A stretch of 26,200 nucleotides of DNA, taken from positions 1-26,200 of the forward strand of contig JASLNU010000144.1 in NCBI GenBank assembly GCA_030745835.1. The letters run 5' to 3'. The notes under the pieces were generated by a model. It saw only the letters and a program-made list of their open reading frames with translations, was not told the origin of the DNA and did not search any database. Position 1 is the stretch's first letter. The number at the start of each line of letters is the position of its first letter. Made by a program: the position numbers and the translations under genes. Shown piece by piece: positions 6,709 through 14,654 of this stretch. This DNA is from GCA-2687515 sp002687515. GTDB lineage: Bacteria; Pseudomonadota; Alphaproteobacteria; Rhodospirillales; UBA2165.

Positions 6709-8682
6709 TTACCGGGCCTCGGCAGCCGGCGCCCCGGAATAGGTGCGGAGAAGTATCAAGGCTGCGACGACGATGAACCCGGCTACCGTCGATTGCCACT
6801 CGGGAAAGCCGATCAGCAGGGCAGCGGCGAACAAAGGCAGCCGCGCCCAGTTGCGCAACAGGCCGAAGCCATAGAGCCTCCCTTCCGACGCGCCGGCAAT
6901 CAACAAGACGGCGATAATATTGAAAAACAGCCAAATGACCGTCAGGTGCAGTTCGCCCTGGAAGATGAGCGCCGGCTCGAAAAGGAAGAAGAAGGGGATG
7001 AAATAGAGCACGATGCCGAGCCGGGCGGCGTGCCAGCTGGTTCGCATCGGGTCCGAATCGCTTATGCGTGAGGCGATGAAGGCGGCCAGCGCAATCGGCG
7101 GGGTGATGGCCGCCAGCATCGCGTAATAGGCAATGAACAGATGCACCGCCAAGGTGTTCAGCCCGGCGATCTGTTCCAGCGCCGGCGCCAGGGTCAACGC
7201 CAGCATCAGGTACGCCGCGATCAGCATTCCCATCATGCCGAAGATGATGCATATGAGGACGCCGATGCCCAGCACCAGGGCAACATTCTCCCCGCCGAGG
7301 CGCATCAGCTCCGCGGTAATCACCGGCGCCACGCCGGTGCCCATCATGCCGCCCAGAATAAAACTGGTGGGCAGCAGGAGCGCCATGGTCTGGCTCAGCA
7401 ATTTGCCGATCTCGAACAGCACGTCGAGCATTTGCTGGCGGTCGAGCCGCAGGCTCTTTTTTGCGAAGGTGAGCGCCAGCAACAGCGCCGAGGCATAGAA
7501 GGGCGTCAGCCGTTCCCAGCGCATGAACACCAGGCCCCAGATCAAAAACAACAGCACCGCGATGAACGGCCAGCCGTCCTTCATGGTCTGCTTCAAGGAC
7601 GGCAGTTCTTCGCGCGGCAGGCCGGCTAAACCGGCCTTGGCGGCGTATGCATCCACATGGCAATAGAGGCCGTAATAGTAAAGCAGGCTGGGGATGGCGG
7701 CGGCGATCACGATCACCGCGTATTCGGTATTGGTGAAGTCGGCCATGATGAAGGCGACGGCCCCCATCACCGGCGGCATCAGCATACCACCCGTCGAGGC
7801 GCAGGCCTCCAAGGCGCCGGCATAGTGGGCGGGAAAGCCGGAACGCTTCATGGAAGGGATGGTGACCGATCCGGTGCCCACCACATTGCCGAAAATGCTT
7901 CCGCTCAGGCTGCCGAAAAAACCGGAGGCCAGCACCGCCACCTTGGCCGGCCCGCCACGCGCCGTGCCCATCAGGCCGAGGGCGAGTTTGAGGAAGAAAT
8001 CCGCCGCTCCCGTGGCCACCAATAGCGCCGCCATGATAAGAAAACCAATGAGCACTTCGCCGACGACGCGGGTGACGATGCCGAGCAGCGCATCGCCCGA
8101 ATAGATATTGAAGCCGATAGTCCTGGAAATGGGGAAAGGCGGCCCCCAGAAAATACCCGGCATGTTATGGGCGAAGACAGGATAGAGGCCGAAAAACAAA
8201 ACAATGGAAGTGAAAATCATGCCGCCGGACCGCCGTCCCGCCTCAATCACCAGCGCGAACAGGGCGACGGCGAGGGCGAACTGCCAATCGGTGGGCGGCA
8301 CCCACGATTGGAAAGTCATGTTCCGCCCTTGGGTGGAAAGATAAAGGGTAATGGCGAGGACGGCGAGGGCCGGCAGGTAACTCAACCACCCGGCGGTGGT
8401 CTCGCCCTTGTGCGCCGGCAGCAACAGGTAGGCCATCGGCAGGTACATGGCCATGAGGAAGAAGTAATAGGTGAGGTCCAGCGGCGGCGAGGGCAGGAAG
8501 ATGTAATAGACCGCCGACGCGACGCCGCTGAAGGATGCCGCCAGAATATAGATGCGCACCGCCATCGGCAGGTTTCGATAGCGTCGTGTCGTCTGATCGA
8601 TGAATTTCTTGGGCACCTTGGCCGCAACATCGGCGTCAGGTTCTATATTGGCGCCCTGTTGGTCGCGAATTCCGTCGGTCAT
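6709..8682 (-). CDS. TRAP transporter fused 4TM/12TM permease, TAXI type
   Basis: This is an integral membrane protein of 657 residues made almost wholly of hydrophobic helices. It combines the small and large TRAP subunits in one chain, as is usual for TAXI-type TRAP transporters. The TRAP large-subunit feel is seen in stretches such as GSVSGSIFGNVVGTG-like 'SLSGSIFGNVVGTGSVTIP' (about 260-278), 'ACASTGGMLMPPVMGAVAF' and 'AYYAMLAAITPPIALAAF'. It imports an organic anion using the sodium or proton gradient. The N-terminal 35 residues are hydrophilic and probably cytoplasmic. It lies 63 bases downstream of its binding protein in the same operon, with a hairpin in the gap. The substrate is unknown; the neighbouring catabolic enzymes hint at an aromatic or carboxylic acid. 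Confidence 0.9.
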   Translation of the reverse strand: MTDGIRDQQGANIEPDADVAAKVPKKFIDQTTRRYRNLPMAVRIYILAASFSGVASAVYYIFLPSPPLDLTYYFFLMAMYLPMAYLLLPAHKGETTAGWLSYLPALAVLAITLYLSTQGRNMTFQSWVPPTDWQFALAVALFALVIEAGRRSGGMIFTSIVLFFGLYPVFAHNMPGIFWGPPFPISRTIGFNIYSGDALLGIVTRVVGEVLIGFLIMAALLVATGAADFFLKLALGLMGTARGGPAKVAVLASGFFGSLSGSIFGNVVGTGSVTIPSMKRSGFPAHYAGALEACASTGGMLMPPVMGAVAFIMADFTNTEYAVIVIAAAIPSLLYYYGLYCHVDAYAAKAGLAGLPREELPSLKQTMKDGWPFIAVLLFLIWGLVFMRWERLTPFYASALLLALTFAKKSLRLDRQQMLDVLFEIGKLLSQTMALLLPTSFILGGMMGTGVAPVITAELMRLGGENVALVLGIGVLICIIFGMMGMLIAAYLMLALTLAPALEQIAGLNTLAVHLFIAYYAMLAAITPPIALAAFIASRISDSDPMRTSWHAARLGIVLYFIPFFFLFEPALIFQGELHLTVIWLFFNIIAVLLIAGASEGRLYGFGLLRNWARLPLFAAALLIGFPEWQSTVAGFIVVAALILLRTYSGAPAAEAR

Positions 8683-8699
8683 GTGTAATTGCCCCGCCG

Positions 8700-8731
8700 G
8701 GGGCGGTCACGGACATTGCCGCCACCGCCCC
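8700..8731. other. Hairpin between TRAP binding protein and permease
   Basis: GGGGCGGT at 8700-8707 pairs perfectly with ACCGCCCC at 8724-8731 across a 16-base loop. It fills half of the 63-base gap between the two genes. There is no T-run, so it is more likely an mRNA-stabilising or processing structure, keeping binding protein in excess over permease, than a terminator. Confidence 0.4.
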
Positions 8732-8745
8732 TTCGGCAGGATATT

Positions 8746-9957
8746 CTATTTCAACGCCGCTTCGAGTTCCTTGGAAAACTTCATGGTGACGCCGTTCTTT
8801 TTCTTATAATCCGCAAGGAATGCCTTCCACTTGTCGTTGGGTGTATCGGTCAGGACTTTGGCGCCGTAGGCAGCGTCCATCGCCCCATTGAACACCTTGA
8901 TCCGGTTTTTCATCAGACGAACGATGGTATCGTTGCGTTTTTGATGGGCCGCCGTCCAAATGCCTATTTCCTTAAGGTAGCGGATGGTGCCGGGGTGGAA
9001 GGGCTCCAGGATACCAGCAGCGAGATAAGCCTTGAGGCTGACCAAGGACATCATCGGCGCGTGGCGGAATTTTTTCTTATACTTGTCGTGATTTTGATCC
9101 ATCCATTTGGCCAGGTTGTAGACGAAGTCCGCATCTTCGTTGCCGCGCACGTGATAGCTTTGGAAGGCGTGGTCCATGGAGACGCCGATGGCGGTCTTTA
9201 CGCCTGATTTTGCCTTGGTGAGCACGTAGCCGGCCGACAACTCGCGGTAGGCGGCAAAGTTTTTATGATTGGCCGGCACGTTGAGCCAGCGGATGCTGTT
9301 GGGCGTCGCCTCGGCGGCATAGCTGGTCCCCGAAACCGGCGAGGTGAAGCTGACTTCGCCGCGTCCCTCGGTGACAACCTTGGTGTTGGCGCCGTAGCCG
9401 CCCACCTCAACCTTTTGGACTTCGGATTCCTTGACCCCCGCCAGCACCAACAAGGCCCGCATGCCGTTCGAGATAAAGGTCGAGCCGGAATAAAACACGG
9501 CCTTGGTCGAGGACTTGATATCGTCGACGGTTTTGATCTTTGAATCGCCCCGCACCATGTAACCCCACGGCGTTACGGACAGGACAAACATGGCGCACGT
9601 GTCGCTCGGGCCGGCTGTCCGCTTGGCGTAGCCCTCGACCGAGTCCATCTGATCGTAAAAGTCCGACGGTTGATAGACGGTCAGACGGCCTTGATTGATA
9701 TTGAGCCATTCGGTGCGGGCATAGCCGCTCGAGGTCGGCAGGATGCGCACGCGTACCCCGGTGTCGGCGCTGAACGCGGTCGACCAGGCGACGCCGAGAG
9801 AATGGTTTGACGAGCCGACTATCGGCGTAATGACGCTGAAATATTTGGGCCACTTAACTTGTGCCTGGGATTGCTGGGTTCCGGCCGCGAGCGTCACGCC
9901 GACCACCAGCATCCCGCCGACAGCGGCGCGCAAATACTTGTTCGAAATTTGAGACAT
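8746..9957 (-). CDS. TAXI family TRAP transporter solute-binding protein
   Basis: This periplasmic binding protein of 403 residues would capture the substrate for the fused permease encoded downstream. A signal peptide of about 33 residues ends in QSQAQ before VKWPKYFSVITP. The body has TAXI-type features: GSSNHSLGVAWSTAFSADTG near the N-terminus for ligand binding, a TVDDIKSSTKAVFYSGS hinge, and a C-terminal helical part. The ATG at 9957 is preferred to an in-frame TTG two codons upstream because AGGGAG lies 8 bases before it. A 23-bp palindrome lies in the leader 27 bases upstream. The gene is divergent from the selenoprotein gene at 10134, so the two may share control and perhaps a substrate. 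Confidence 0.9.
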   Translation of the reverse strand: MSQISNKYLRAAVGGMLVVGVTLAAGTQQSQAQVKWPKYFSVITPIVGSSNHSLGVAWSTAFSADTGVRVRILPTSSGYARTEWLNINQGRLTVYQPSDFYDQMDSVEGYAKRTAGPSDTCAMFVLSVTPWGYMVRGDSKIKTVDDIKSSTKAVFYSGSTFISNGMRALLVLAGVKESEVQKVEVGGYGANTKVVTEGRGEVSFTSPVSGTSYAAEATPNSIRWLNVPANHKNFAAYRELSAGYVLTKAKSGVKTAIGVSMDHAFQSYHVRGNEDADFVYNLAKWMDQNHDKYKKKFRHAPMMSLVSLKAYLAAGILEPFHPGTIRYLKEIGIWTAAHQKRNDTIVRLMKNRIKVFNGAMDAAYGAKVLTDTPNDKWKAFLADYKKKNGVTMKFSKELEAALK

Positions 9958-9983
9958 GATCAACTCTCCCTGGTTTCATTGAC

Positions 9984-10006
9984 GAGGCCTTCATAGTGAA
10001 GGCCTC
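9984..10006. promoter_or_regulatory. Perfect 23-bp palindrome in the TAXI operon leader
   Basis: GAGGCCTTCA and TGAAGGCCTC form a perfect 10-bp inverted repeat with a 3-base TAG loop. It lies 27 bases upstream of the TAXI binding-protein start, in the 176-base gap shared with the divergent selenoprotein gene. It could be a repressor operator or a hairpin in the leader RNA. It is too close to the start to be a promoter-upstream element for the minus strand. Confidence 0.6.
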
Positions 10007-10133
10007 ATGTAGTTTGATATTAGTCAAGAATCGATTGGCGCGCAAACCGACCGGTACTTGACGAGCGGAATTTGGTCTGGGTAAGAATAATCAGAGACGC
10101 CGGCGATAGTCCGCATATCGGAAGGATGGGAAA

Positions 10134-11762
10134 ATGGCACAACTTCTCAACGTTCACGACCCGAGAGGATATCCGCCCAAAGTCGAAGGCAAGCGATTGG
10201 CGCCCAGGCTCGGTGGCCTCGACGGCAAGAATGTCTATTTGGTCGATTGCCTGTTCGACAATTCGGAAATCTTCATGGACGAGATGAAGGATTGGTTTTC
10301 GATCCATCTGCCGGCGGTCAACACCAAAATCATCACACCGCGCGAAAGCTGGGTCGACGATCCGGAGATGCGCGCCAATATCGAAGCCGACGGCGACGCG
10401 GCCATCCTGGGCGTTGGATTGTGAAGCAGTTGCAGCCCGACGGTCGTCGGGATGGCAATGTCACTGGAAGAAGCCGGCGTTCCGACGATCGCCGTGCATA
10501 CTCATGTATTCGAACGCCTCGCCATGATGACGGCGCGCACCAACGGCATGCCGACGACCCGCCAGGCTTTCGTGCCGCAACCGATCGTCGGCAAGGACGC
10601 GGCCGATCTGCGCGCCTATATCGAGGGCGAAGATCCGGTTTCGGGGCGGCCATTCGTTCAAGAAGTCATCGAGGGACTGACGGGGCCGCTCACCGGCGAC
10701 GATATCACGGGCCTCACTTTCGAACGCTCGACGCCGCGCCTTCTAGAGCCGGACTCCGAGGAAAATCTGCATCAATTGTTCCTGGGTAACAACTGGACCG
10801 ACAAATTTCCAATCGTCCTGCCGACCGAGGAACGGGTCGAGGCGATGCTCAAGGGCACTGCCCGCACGCCGGACGAGGTGGTCGGCAAATTGCGGCCCGC
10901 CGCGTTCCGCGAGTTTTGGGAGGTCACCGTCGAGAAAGTGGCGGTCAACGCGGTGATGGCCGGCGCCAAGCCGGAATATTTGCCGGTGATCCTTGCCTTG
11001 GTGGCAAGCGGCATCACCGCGCGTTCGAGCAGCACCACGTCGTTTTCCACGATGTCGGTGATCAACGGGCCGATCCGGGGCGAGATCGGCATGAATGACG
11101 GGCTCGGCGCGCTCGGGCCCTATAACCACGCCAACTCGACCATCGGCCGCGCCTACTCTCTGGCAAGCCAAAATGGCCAAGGCGGATCGGTGCCCGGCGA
11201 AACCTATATGGGCTCGGTCGGCAACGGGCTTTCCTATTCCTTTACATTCCCGGAAGCCGAAGAACGCAGCCCATGGGTACCGCTGCACGTGCAAAAAGGC
11301 TTCAAGCCGGACGACAGCACGGCCGCTGTGTTCCTCGGCGGTTGGTACAAGCAGTCCTACTACGGCCCGCGCGACCACTGGCAGGAAAGGTTTCGGCGTT
11401 GTCTGACGGCGAGCGAAGTGTACTGCCCACCGCTGATCGTGATGGACCCGATCGCCGCCGAGGATTTCGTCAAGCTCGGCTTCGACACTAAGGAAAAGCT
11501 GATCGAATGGTGTTCCGAGAACGCCAAAGTGCCGGCCCAGGAATATTGGGATGACCAATTTGCCAACACCCTGCACAAGCCCTGGGCGGTCGCCGGCACC
11601 GAGCCCTATGCGACCCGCCTCAAGGCACAGCCGGACGAGATGATTTCCGCATTCGAGCCCGATGAAATCAACATCGTGGTGACCGGCGGCGAAAGCCAAC
11701 CCGCGTGCTTTATGTTCGCCGGGCTCTACCGCGGGATGGTTTCGATCGACGAATGGCGGTAG
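10134..11762 (+). CDS. UGSC-like selenoprotein with in-frame TGA (Sec97)
   Basis: Two open frames in one phase (10134-10421 and 10425-11762) are separated only by TGA at 10422-10424. Read as selenocysteine this gives 542 residues with U97-S-S-C100 following ILGVGL, matching the position and surroundings of the U/C-G-S-C redox motif in the UGSC (seleno)protein family, here with Ser for Gly. A SECIS hairpin follows 11 bases after the TGA. The N-terminal domain (1 to about 180) is the UGSC-like part. A long second domain (about 190-542) begins near VEKVAVNAVMAGAKPEYLP, has a Ser/Thr- and Gly-rich middle, and a late Cys in ESQPACFMF. The reaction is not known; a redox or reductive role at the Sec is inferred. 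The plausible RBS, GGAAGGATGGG, lies upstream of 10134. The gene is divergent from a TAXI transporter. It lacks the look of two genes: the downstream part has no RBS or start of its own. Confidence 0.85.
10430..10458 (+). promoter_or_regulatory. Bacterial SECIS element
   Basis: CCCGAC at 10436-10441 pairs perfectly with GTCGGG at 10446-10451 around the tetraloop GGTC. A lower stem TTGC (10430-10433) with GCAA (10455-10458) closes it across a small internal loop. The upper stem begins 11 bases after the TGA, the spacing used in E. coli fdhF. The loop GGUC is the core of the fdhF loop recognised by SelB. The element lies within the reading frame, as bacterial SECIS elements must. Confidence 0.82.
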
Positions 11763-11782
11763 GGCCCGATCCGGCCATCGGC

Positions 11783-11798
11783 ACCATTTGACCGGGAT
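11783..11798. repeat. 16-base repeat shared with 1174-1189
   Basis: ACCATTTGACCGGGAT occurs identically here and at 1174-1189. In both places it lies 20-85 bases past a stop codon, and at the first copy it follows a CTAGAGC motif. It may be the remains of a short dispersed intergenic repeat. The 195 bases from 11763 to 11957 hold no gene that can be supported. Confidence 0.4.
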
Positions 11799-11957
11799 TA
11801 TCATACCTATGAACAAAATGGCGTAACAGTCCCTTGGCCAGGGTCTTGTTGCTCAAGAGCTCGCCCAATAGCGGGCTGATCGCGCCTGACCCCTATCTTC
11901 TCCTTGACTTTGGCGCGGGGCGTTGCTCCAGTGGCGCCAACGCACCGGCACCCGGAA

Positions 11958-12671
11958 ATGATCATGCTGACTATCGTTCTAACTGGTTTTCTGATCGGTA
12001 TGAGGCATGCCCTCGAAGCCGACCATGTCGCCGCCGTTGCGGCGCTGGCCACCGGCAGCCGCGGCGTTAAGCAAACGGTCCGTCTCGGGCTTGCCTGGGG
12101 GATCGGCCACACCCTTACGATCTTTGCCGTCGGCGGTATCGTCCTTTTACTCGATGCGGCCGTGCCCGAACGCATCGCGGCTGCCCTGGAATCAGTGGTC
12201 GGCATCATGCTGATTATCTTGGGCGCCGGCGTGCTCCGGCGCATGATCCGCGACCGCGTGCATTTCCACCGGCACCGGCACGGGCGCATGGTTCATTTCC
12301 ATGCCCATTCCCATGCCGGCGAGGGCGATCACGCCGGCTCGGTGCATGCGCACAGGCACGCCGGCGCCCTCACCCGGCGTGCCCTCTTGGTGGGCACGGT
12401 GCACGGCCTGGCCGGCTCGGCGGCGTTGGTGCTGCTGACCCTCGGCGGTATCGGCTCGGCTAAGTTCGGGTTCGCCTATATGGCGCTGTTCGGGCTCGGC
12501 TCGTTGCTCGGCATGGCCGCCTTGTCGGGCACCATAGCCATCCCGTTGCGTTTAACGTCGTTGCGCCTGACCTGGGCCTATAACGGATTGACCGCCGGGC
12601 TCGGGCTCGTTTCCATCGGCATCGGCGCCGGGCTCCTGTTCGAACAATTACCGCTTATCGGGGTTTCGTAG
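11958..12671 (+). CDS. NicO/UreH-type nickel or cobalt transporter
   Basis: This membrane protein (about 237 residues) has six or so helices. It carries the metal-transport signature HALEADH (His17 to His23) in helix one, the Hx4DH motif of nickel/cobalt permeases. A cytoplasmic or periplasmic loop at about 100-140 is very rich in histidine (HFHRHRHGRMVHFHAHSH), as in RcnA- and UreH-like transporters. A second motif, GTVHGLAGSAALVLL, begins the C-terminal half and is also typical. The start is uncertain: ATG 11958 and ATG 11964 are both possible, each with only GGAA upstream; a TTG at 11904 would lengthen it. Direction of transport (uptake for a nickel enzyme or efflux) cannot be told. No urease or hydrogenase genes are nearby. 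Confidence 0.82.
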   Translation: MIMLTIVLTGFLIGMRHALEADHVAAVAALATGSRGVKQTVRLGLAWGIGHTLTIFAVGGIVLLLDAAVPERIAAALESVVGIMLIILGAGVLRRMIRDRVHFHRHRHGRMVHFHAHSHAGEGDHAGSVHAHRHAGALTRRALLVGTVHGLAGSAALVLLTLGGIGSAKFGFAYMALFGLGSLLGMAALSGTIAIPLRLTSLRLTWAYNGLTAGLGLVSIGIGAGLLFEQLPLIGVS

Positions 12672-12693
12672 GGCACGCCCAAGCATCACCGGG

Positions 12694-12792
12694 TCAATGT
12701 GCCGGCTTCCAAGGCACATCCGCACCGATCAGGATGAAGGCCTTGCCGTCGGCGTCGTGGCCGGTGACGACCCTTCGAACGCCGCGTCCCAT
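12694..12792 (-). pseudogene. N-terminal stub of a cupin-type protein
   Basis: An ATG at 12792 with AGAGAG seven to twelve bases upstream begins a 32-codon frame that contains RRVVTGHDADGKAF, the usual N-terminus of a class of small cupin-domain proteins. It stops at TGA 12694 before any of the cupin metal-binding histidines. It follows the methyltransferase by 24 bases in the same direction, so it was probably the second gene of that operon and has lost its 3' part. A functional micro-protein is possible but unlikely. Confidence 0.6.
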
Positions 12793-12816
12793 ATTATTTC
12801 TCTCTTTGTGTCGCCG

Positions 12817-13374
12817 CTATTTTCTCACCACCAGCGTGATGTGGTATTCCTTGATGACATTGAGTTCGATCTTGGCTGTTTCGAGAAGCTCCTCGATGGT
12901 TACGGTCGGCTTGCCGTCTTCGCCCAGAAACCGGGGATCTGGAATCGCCCTGGCATCGGTCATCTTGAAATCCGTTTCCGTATACATCGCCAAGCGGGTA
13001 TTCGCGGCGTCCGATTCCTGCCATTGCTTGTTGGTATCCAGATCGAACATGGCCAGGGTTTCCGGGGTGATCGGCCGCACATGGGTGGGGTCGTTGATGA
13101 AATCATCATGGCGCGGATGCGGCACGTGGATACGGACCGTCGCGCCGGCTTCCGAAACCCGGTACAGCTCCCTCATGATCGACAGGAATATATCGGTGGC
13201 CTGACCGATATGTTCCAATACGTGATTGAGCAGAACCTCGCTGCAGCTATCGTCTTCGAAGGGCCACGGCGTTTGTTCCAAATCGTGGACCACATCGGGC
13301 TCGAAGGTCGGCAATCGGTCGACATTGACCCAGCCTTCCAGTTTGGCGTCACCGCAACCGAGATTCAGGCGCAT
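12817..13374 (-). CDS. Class I SAM-dependent methyltransferase
   Basis: This is a compact methyltransferase of 185 residues with the Rossmann-type SAM-binding fold. Motif I is LNLGCGDAKLEGWVNVD (3-19), the acidic VVHDLEQTPWPF lies at motif II, and LLNHVLEHI is the post-motif typical of the Methyltransf_11 group. The substrate is not evident. There is no strong ribosome binding site before the ATG at 13374, so the start could be a little off, but the LNLGCG motif so near the N-terminus is normal for this group. A truncated cupin gene follows. Neighbours give no clear pathway. Confidence 0.82.
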   Translation of the reverse strand: MRLNLGCGDAKLEGWVNVDRLPTFEPDVVHDLEQTPWPFEDDSCSEVLLNHVLEHIGQATDIFLSIMRELYRVSEAGATVRIHVPHPRHDDFINDPTHVRPITPETLAMFDLDTNKQWQESDAANTRLAMYTETDFKMTDARAIPDPRFLGEDGKPTVTIEELLETAKIELNVIKEYHITLVVRK

Positions 13375-13513
13375 CGCAATATCACTGCATAAGCGCGGAA
13401 TTCAAAAATCATCGGCGGCTCCCGAAGCTTGATACTTTGCTATCGCCCAGCTTCCGGTTTTTCATCCCGGACTGCAAGCCGTGTGTTGTTACGGCGGTGA
13501 AGCGGCGATGCAA

Positions 13514-14479
13514 TTAATGCATGGGAATATCCAACAGGCGGGCCGCGTTGCCGCCGAGCATGGCTTCGATATCGCCTTCGGGAAGGTCGAGGGCGCGGAT
13601 TTCCTCGATATATGCCTTGCAGCCGGCGGCATCGCTTTCGAAGTTGGGCGGCCAGTCACTGCCAAACATCAGTTTATCCGGAGCGATGCAGGTAAGCGCG
13701 CATTTGATCGCGCCGATACCGGGTCCGCGTCCGGCCATATTGAAATAAAGCTTGTCGAAATAATCCCGCCAGGGCCGGCTGATCAATGGCGCCTCCCGAT
13801 AGACATCGTCTTCGAACAGTTCGACATAATAGTCCATGCGTTCGATGACGCCGGCAACACCGCCGCCGAAATGATTGACGATGATCTTCAGATCGGGGAA
13901 ATCCTCCAGCACGCCGCCGAAGCAAATCCGGAAGAGCTGGTTCATGATGTCGAATTCCCGGGCGATCACATAGTACAGAAACCATGGCGCATGCAGCATG
14001 TCGTACCCTTCGGGCAGGGTTTCGACGTGGATGTCGACGGGGATACCCAATTCGGCGGCCTTTTCGTAGAACGGCCACAGCTCCCGCGAATCCAGGTTCA
14101 AGCCACCCGGGCGGGCGTTGATGTGGACGCCTTTCATGCCCAATTCCTTGACGGCGCGTTCCAGTTCCTCGAACGCCGGGTCGCCGCCGAGCGGATGCGT
14201 GCAGGCGAAACCGGCGAAGCGGTCGGGATAATCGTTGACCGCGCTGGCACAGGTATCATTCCAGCGCCTGACCGTGTCCAAGGGTGCATTGCCGAGATTG
14301 CCGCTCAGCACCGCCATATCAATCCCGGCGCCGTCCATGAATGTCAGGTGATCGGCCAGGTCGGCGCCGGAATTGCCCTGCGAATATTCCACCTGGCCAT
14401 CTTCGGTCCAGCGGCGGCTGACGAAACTGTCGGCGCCTTCGCGCGCCAGACGGAAATGATGTTCCAGATCGATAATCAT
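13514..14479 (-). CDS. Amidohydrolase-2 family, decarboxylase-like
   Basis: This 321-residue cytoplasmic TIM-barrel metalloenzyme belongs to the ACMSD / gamma-resorcylate decarboxylase group. The N-terminus MIIDLEHHF has an E-x-H arrangement (Glu6, His8) like the resorcylate-type decarboxylases rather than the classical HxH. A later VDIHVETLP strand and the C-terminal FGSDWPPNF with the metal-binding Asp are where the family expects them. The ATG at 14479 is chosen for GGAAAGGG 8 bases upstream; the frame is open 20 codons further but lacks a site. It is divergent from a second family member at 14655, so the two probably act on related aromatic acids or ring-cleavage products. The exact reaction is unknown. 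Confidence 0.85.
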   Translation of the reverse strand: MIIDLEHHFRLAREGADSFVSRRWTEDGQVEYSQGNSGADLADHLTFMDGAGIDMAVLSGNLGNAPLDTVRRWNDTCASAVNDYPDRFAGFACTHPLGGDPAFEELERAVKELGMKGVHINARPGGLNLDSRELWPFYEKAAELGIPVDIHVETLPEGYDMLHAPWFLYYVIAREFDIMNQLFRICFGGVLEDFPDLKIIVNHFGGGVAGVIERMDYYVELFEDDVYREAPLISRPWRDYFDKLYFNMAGRGPGIGAIKCALTCIAPDKLMFGSDWPPNFESDAAGCKAYIEEIRALDLPEGDIEAMLGGNAARLLDIPMH

Positions 14480-14654
14480 CGTGTTGACCCTTTCCTGTTG
14501 TGGGCGGTTGCCGGCCTGATACGCCCGACGCCTAGCCATGCCATGGAGCGGCGCAGGTGCGAATGATCTCGGTCAAGTGCCGCTGGATCACTTACTTTTT
14601 TTTAGCCGTTAAATATGTTCTGCTGATCCCATCAAAATAGGGGAGGAAGCGATC

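Noticed and set aside
10425..11762. Second half of the selenoprotein taken as a separate gene starting at ATG 10452
   Set aside because: It has no ribosome binding site, its first residues lie inside the SECIS hairpin, and the reading frame is continuous with the upstream part apart from TGA.
13481..14566. 361-codon open frame on the plus strand over the first amidohydrolase
   Set aside because: It mirrors a well-supported minus-strand amidohydrolase and lacks a ribosome site and family features.
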